This document shows, piece after piece, positions 5,984 to 6,655 of a DNA stretch of 6,655 bases. Position numbers and translations under genes: made by a program. The DNA lies in the NCBI GenBank assembly GCA_039812375.1, contig JBDIAO010000134.1, forward strand, positions 1 to 6,655, given 5' to 3'. How positions within the stretch are numbered: the first letter of the stretch is position 1; the number at the start of each line of letters is the position of its first letter. The notes under the pieces were generated by a model. That model did not search any database. It was not told the DNA's origin and was given only the letters and a program-made list of their open reading frames with translations. Origin of the DNA: JAGOME01 sp039812375 (GTDB lineage Bacteria > Actinomycetota > Actinomycetes > Actinomycetales > Dermatophilaceae).

Positions 5984-6584
5984 GGATCGCTCCGGTCGGA
6001 TCGCCCTGGTCGCCTGTGGGGCCATCGCCCGTCCGGCCGCCCAGGTGAGCGCACGGCATACCTGGCCCATTGACGTCCATCCACTCAACCCGTTGCTGCA
6101 CAATGCACCACAGCGAATCTCCGACGAGGTCGAGCGTCTTGTCGGCCAACTTCGAGGCGACTACGGCCAGGTTGTCGTGGGGTATGCCGACTGTGGCACC
6201 TATGGTGCCCTCGACGACCTGTGCGCCCGGCTCGGGGTGCCGCGACTGCCCGGGCTGCACTGCTACGACCTGTATGCCGGGCCCAGCGACGTCGAGGGGA
6301 TCATGGCCGAGGAGCCGGGCAGCTACCTGCTCACCGACTTCCTCGTGCGCTCGTTCGCCCGGACCGTGATCCACGAGCTCGGGCTCGACCGCTACCCGCA
6401 GCTGCGGGACGACTACTTCCAGCACTACACCCGGATGGTGTGGCTGGTCCAAAGCGAGGACCCGGTGGAGCAGGCCGAGTTGCGGACGCTGGCTCAGGAG
6501 GCCGCGTCCCGGATCAGCCTGCCACTCGTGGTGCGGCACACCGGACTGTCCGGCCTCGAGCGGGCACTGGCCGCGCTGCTGTGA
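5916..6584 (+). CDS. DUF1638 protein of the corrinoid methyltransferase operon, function unknown
   Basis: 222 aa from the ATG at 5916. The first ~27 residues are Ser/Thr/Pro-rich; they are mostly the shadow of the overlapping activator gene and are probably unstructured. The DUF1638-like core begins at about residue 29 with IALVACGAIARP, then LHNAPQRI (61-68), VVVGYADCGTYGALDDL (86-102), GLHCYDLYAG (113-122) and YLLTDFLVRSF (137-147). Cys34, His62, Cys93, His115 and Cys116 lie in the conserved-looking blocks and could bind a metal or cofactor. There is no signal peptide or membrane segment. DUF1638 genes are known neighbours of MttB-type and corrinoid genes in archaea and bacteria, so a role in the methyl-transfer system (corrinoid loading, insertion or repair) is plausible but unproven. 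A different start is possible: no ATG or GTG lies between the activator stop and the core, so a start upstream of that stop is required. Confidence 0.85.
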   Translation: MSSSATAPTSTTGSSPSSPSRSEDRSGRIALVACGAIARPAAQVSARHTWPIDVHPLNPLLHNAPQRISDEVERLVGQLRGDYGQVVVGYADCGTYGALDDLCARLGVPRLPGLHCYDLYAGPSDVEGIMAEEPGSYLLTDFLVRSFARTVIHELGLDRYPQLRDDYFQHYTRMVWLVQSEDPVEQAELRTLAQEAASRISLPLVVRHTGLSGLERALAALL

Positions 6585-6613
6585 CGTGGGGTGCGGCGTG
6601 GCTGTGGGGTGAT

Positions 6614-6655
6614 TGGCTGCCGACACGCCCGAGATCCCGGGCGTGTCGGCAGCCA
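6614..6655. terminator. 17-bp perfect hairpin after the operon, probable transcription terminator
   Basis: The arms 6614-6630 and 6639-6655 are exactly complementary over 17 bp, with an 8-nt loop (GAGATCCC). The left arm starts TGGCTGCC and the right arm ends GGCAGCCA. It starts 30 nt after the DUF1638 stop. The window ends at the last base of the right arm, so any U-tract cannot be seen. GC-rich terminators without clear U-tracts are common in actinobacteria. It may also serve a convergent gene beyond the window. The short stretch between 6585 and 6613 holds nothing else I can recognise. Confidence 0.75.

Larger units (their letters stand above)
786..6279. repeat. Dispersed octamer GTATGCCG/CGGCATAC, eight copies
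   Basis: Exact copies as CGGCATAC on the plus strand lie at 786-793, 3442-3449, 4621-4628 and 6054-6061. Copies as GTATGCCG lie at 1876-1883, 2997-3004, 6182-6189 and 6272-6279. All are inside genes, in all six except none in control regions: one each in the MttB, IclR, corrinoid, MeTr and activator genes and three in the DUF1638 gene. Every GTATGCC heptamer found also had the eighth base. The entry marks the span, not a continuous element. The function is unknown. Confidence 0.7.

Noticed and set aside
786..6279. Octamer enrichment explained by avoidance of GTAC (a restriction site)
   Set aside because: Changing TAT to TAC in the Tyr-Ala copies would create GTAC, but GTAC does occur elsewhere in the window (for example near 90, 3524, 3632 and 4780). 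Avoidance also cannot explain the copies read as Gly-Ile-Leu or Arg-His-Thr.

Overview
The window is high-GC DNA in which almost every base is coding. Codons mostly end in G or C, GTG starts occur, genes overlap tightly, and the candidate promoters have -10 elements of the TAnnnT type. This fits an actinobacterium (Actinomycetota). A family-level placement, for example near Intrasporangiaceae, would be a guess. No rRNA or tRNA genes, insertion sequences, CRISPR arrays or phage genes were seen.

Layout. Positions 10-1449 (minus strand) hold one MttB-superfamily methyltransferase gene. Positions 1450-1615 are a divergent control region. It contains a candidate sigma-70-type promoter for the plus-strand operon, a weaker one for mttB, and between them a strong inverted repeat (1529-1554) that forms a three-half-site, IclR-type operator. 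Positions 1616-6584 (plus strand) are a compact five-gene operon: an IclR-family regulator, a corrinoid (B12-binding) protein, a methyltetrahydrofolate:corrinoid methyltransferase, a large 2Fe-2S/ASKHA corrinoid-reactivation protein, and a DUF1638 protein. The junctions are ATGA overlap, ATGA overlap, an 11-nt gap and a 68-nt overlap. Positions 6585-6655 are non-coding and end in a 17-bp perfect hairpin, the likely terminator.

How the genes work together (inference from family knowledge). The set makes a complete corrinoid-dependent methyl-transfer module. The MttB homologue moves a methyl group from a methylated amine, probably a quaternary amine, to Co(I) on the corrinoid protein. The MeTr protein moves it on to tetrahydrofolate. 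The ASKHA/ferredoxin protein uses ATP and an electron to rescue corrinoid that has oxidised to Co(II). The MttB reading frame has no in-frame TAG, so this is the non-pyrrolysine branch, whose known members act on glycine betaine, proline betaine, carnitine or gamma-butyrobetaine. The substrate here cannot be read from the sequence. IclR probably senses the substrate or a product and controls both transcripts from the shared operator. DUF1638 has no established function, but its conserved-looking Cys/His motifs and its place in the operon suggest a corrinoid- or metal-related role.

Unexplained structure: an octamer, GTATGCCG/CGGCATAC, occurs eight times in both orientations and several reading frames; the regulator's 5' end carries four 15-bp tandem repeats; and the MeTr protein has a long Ala-rich C-terminal tail.
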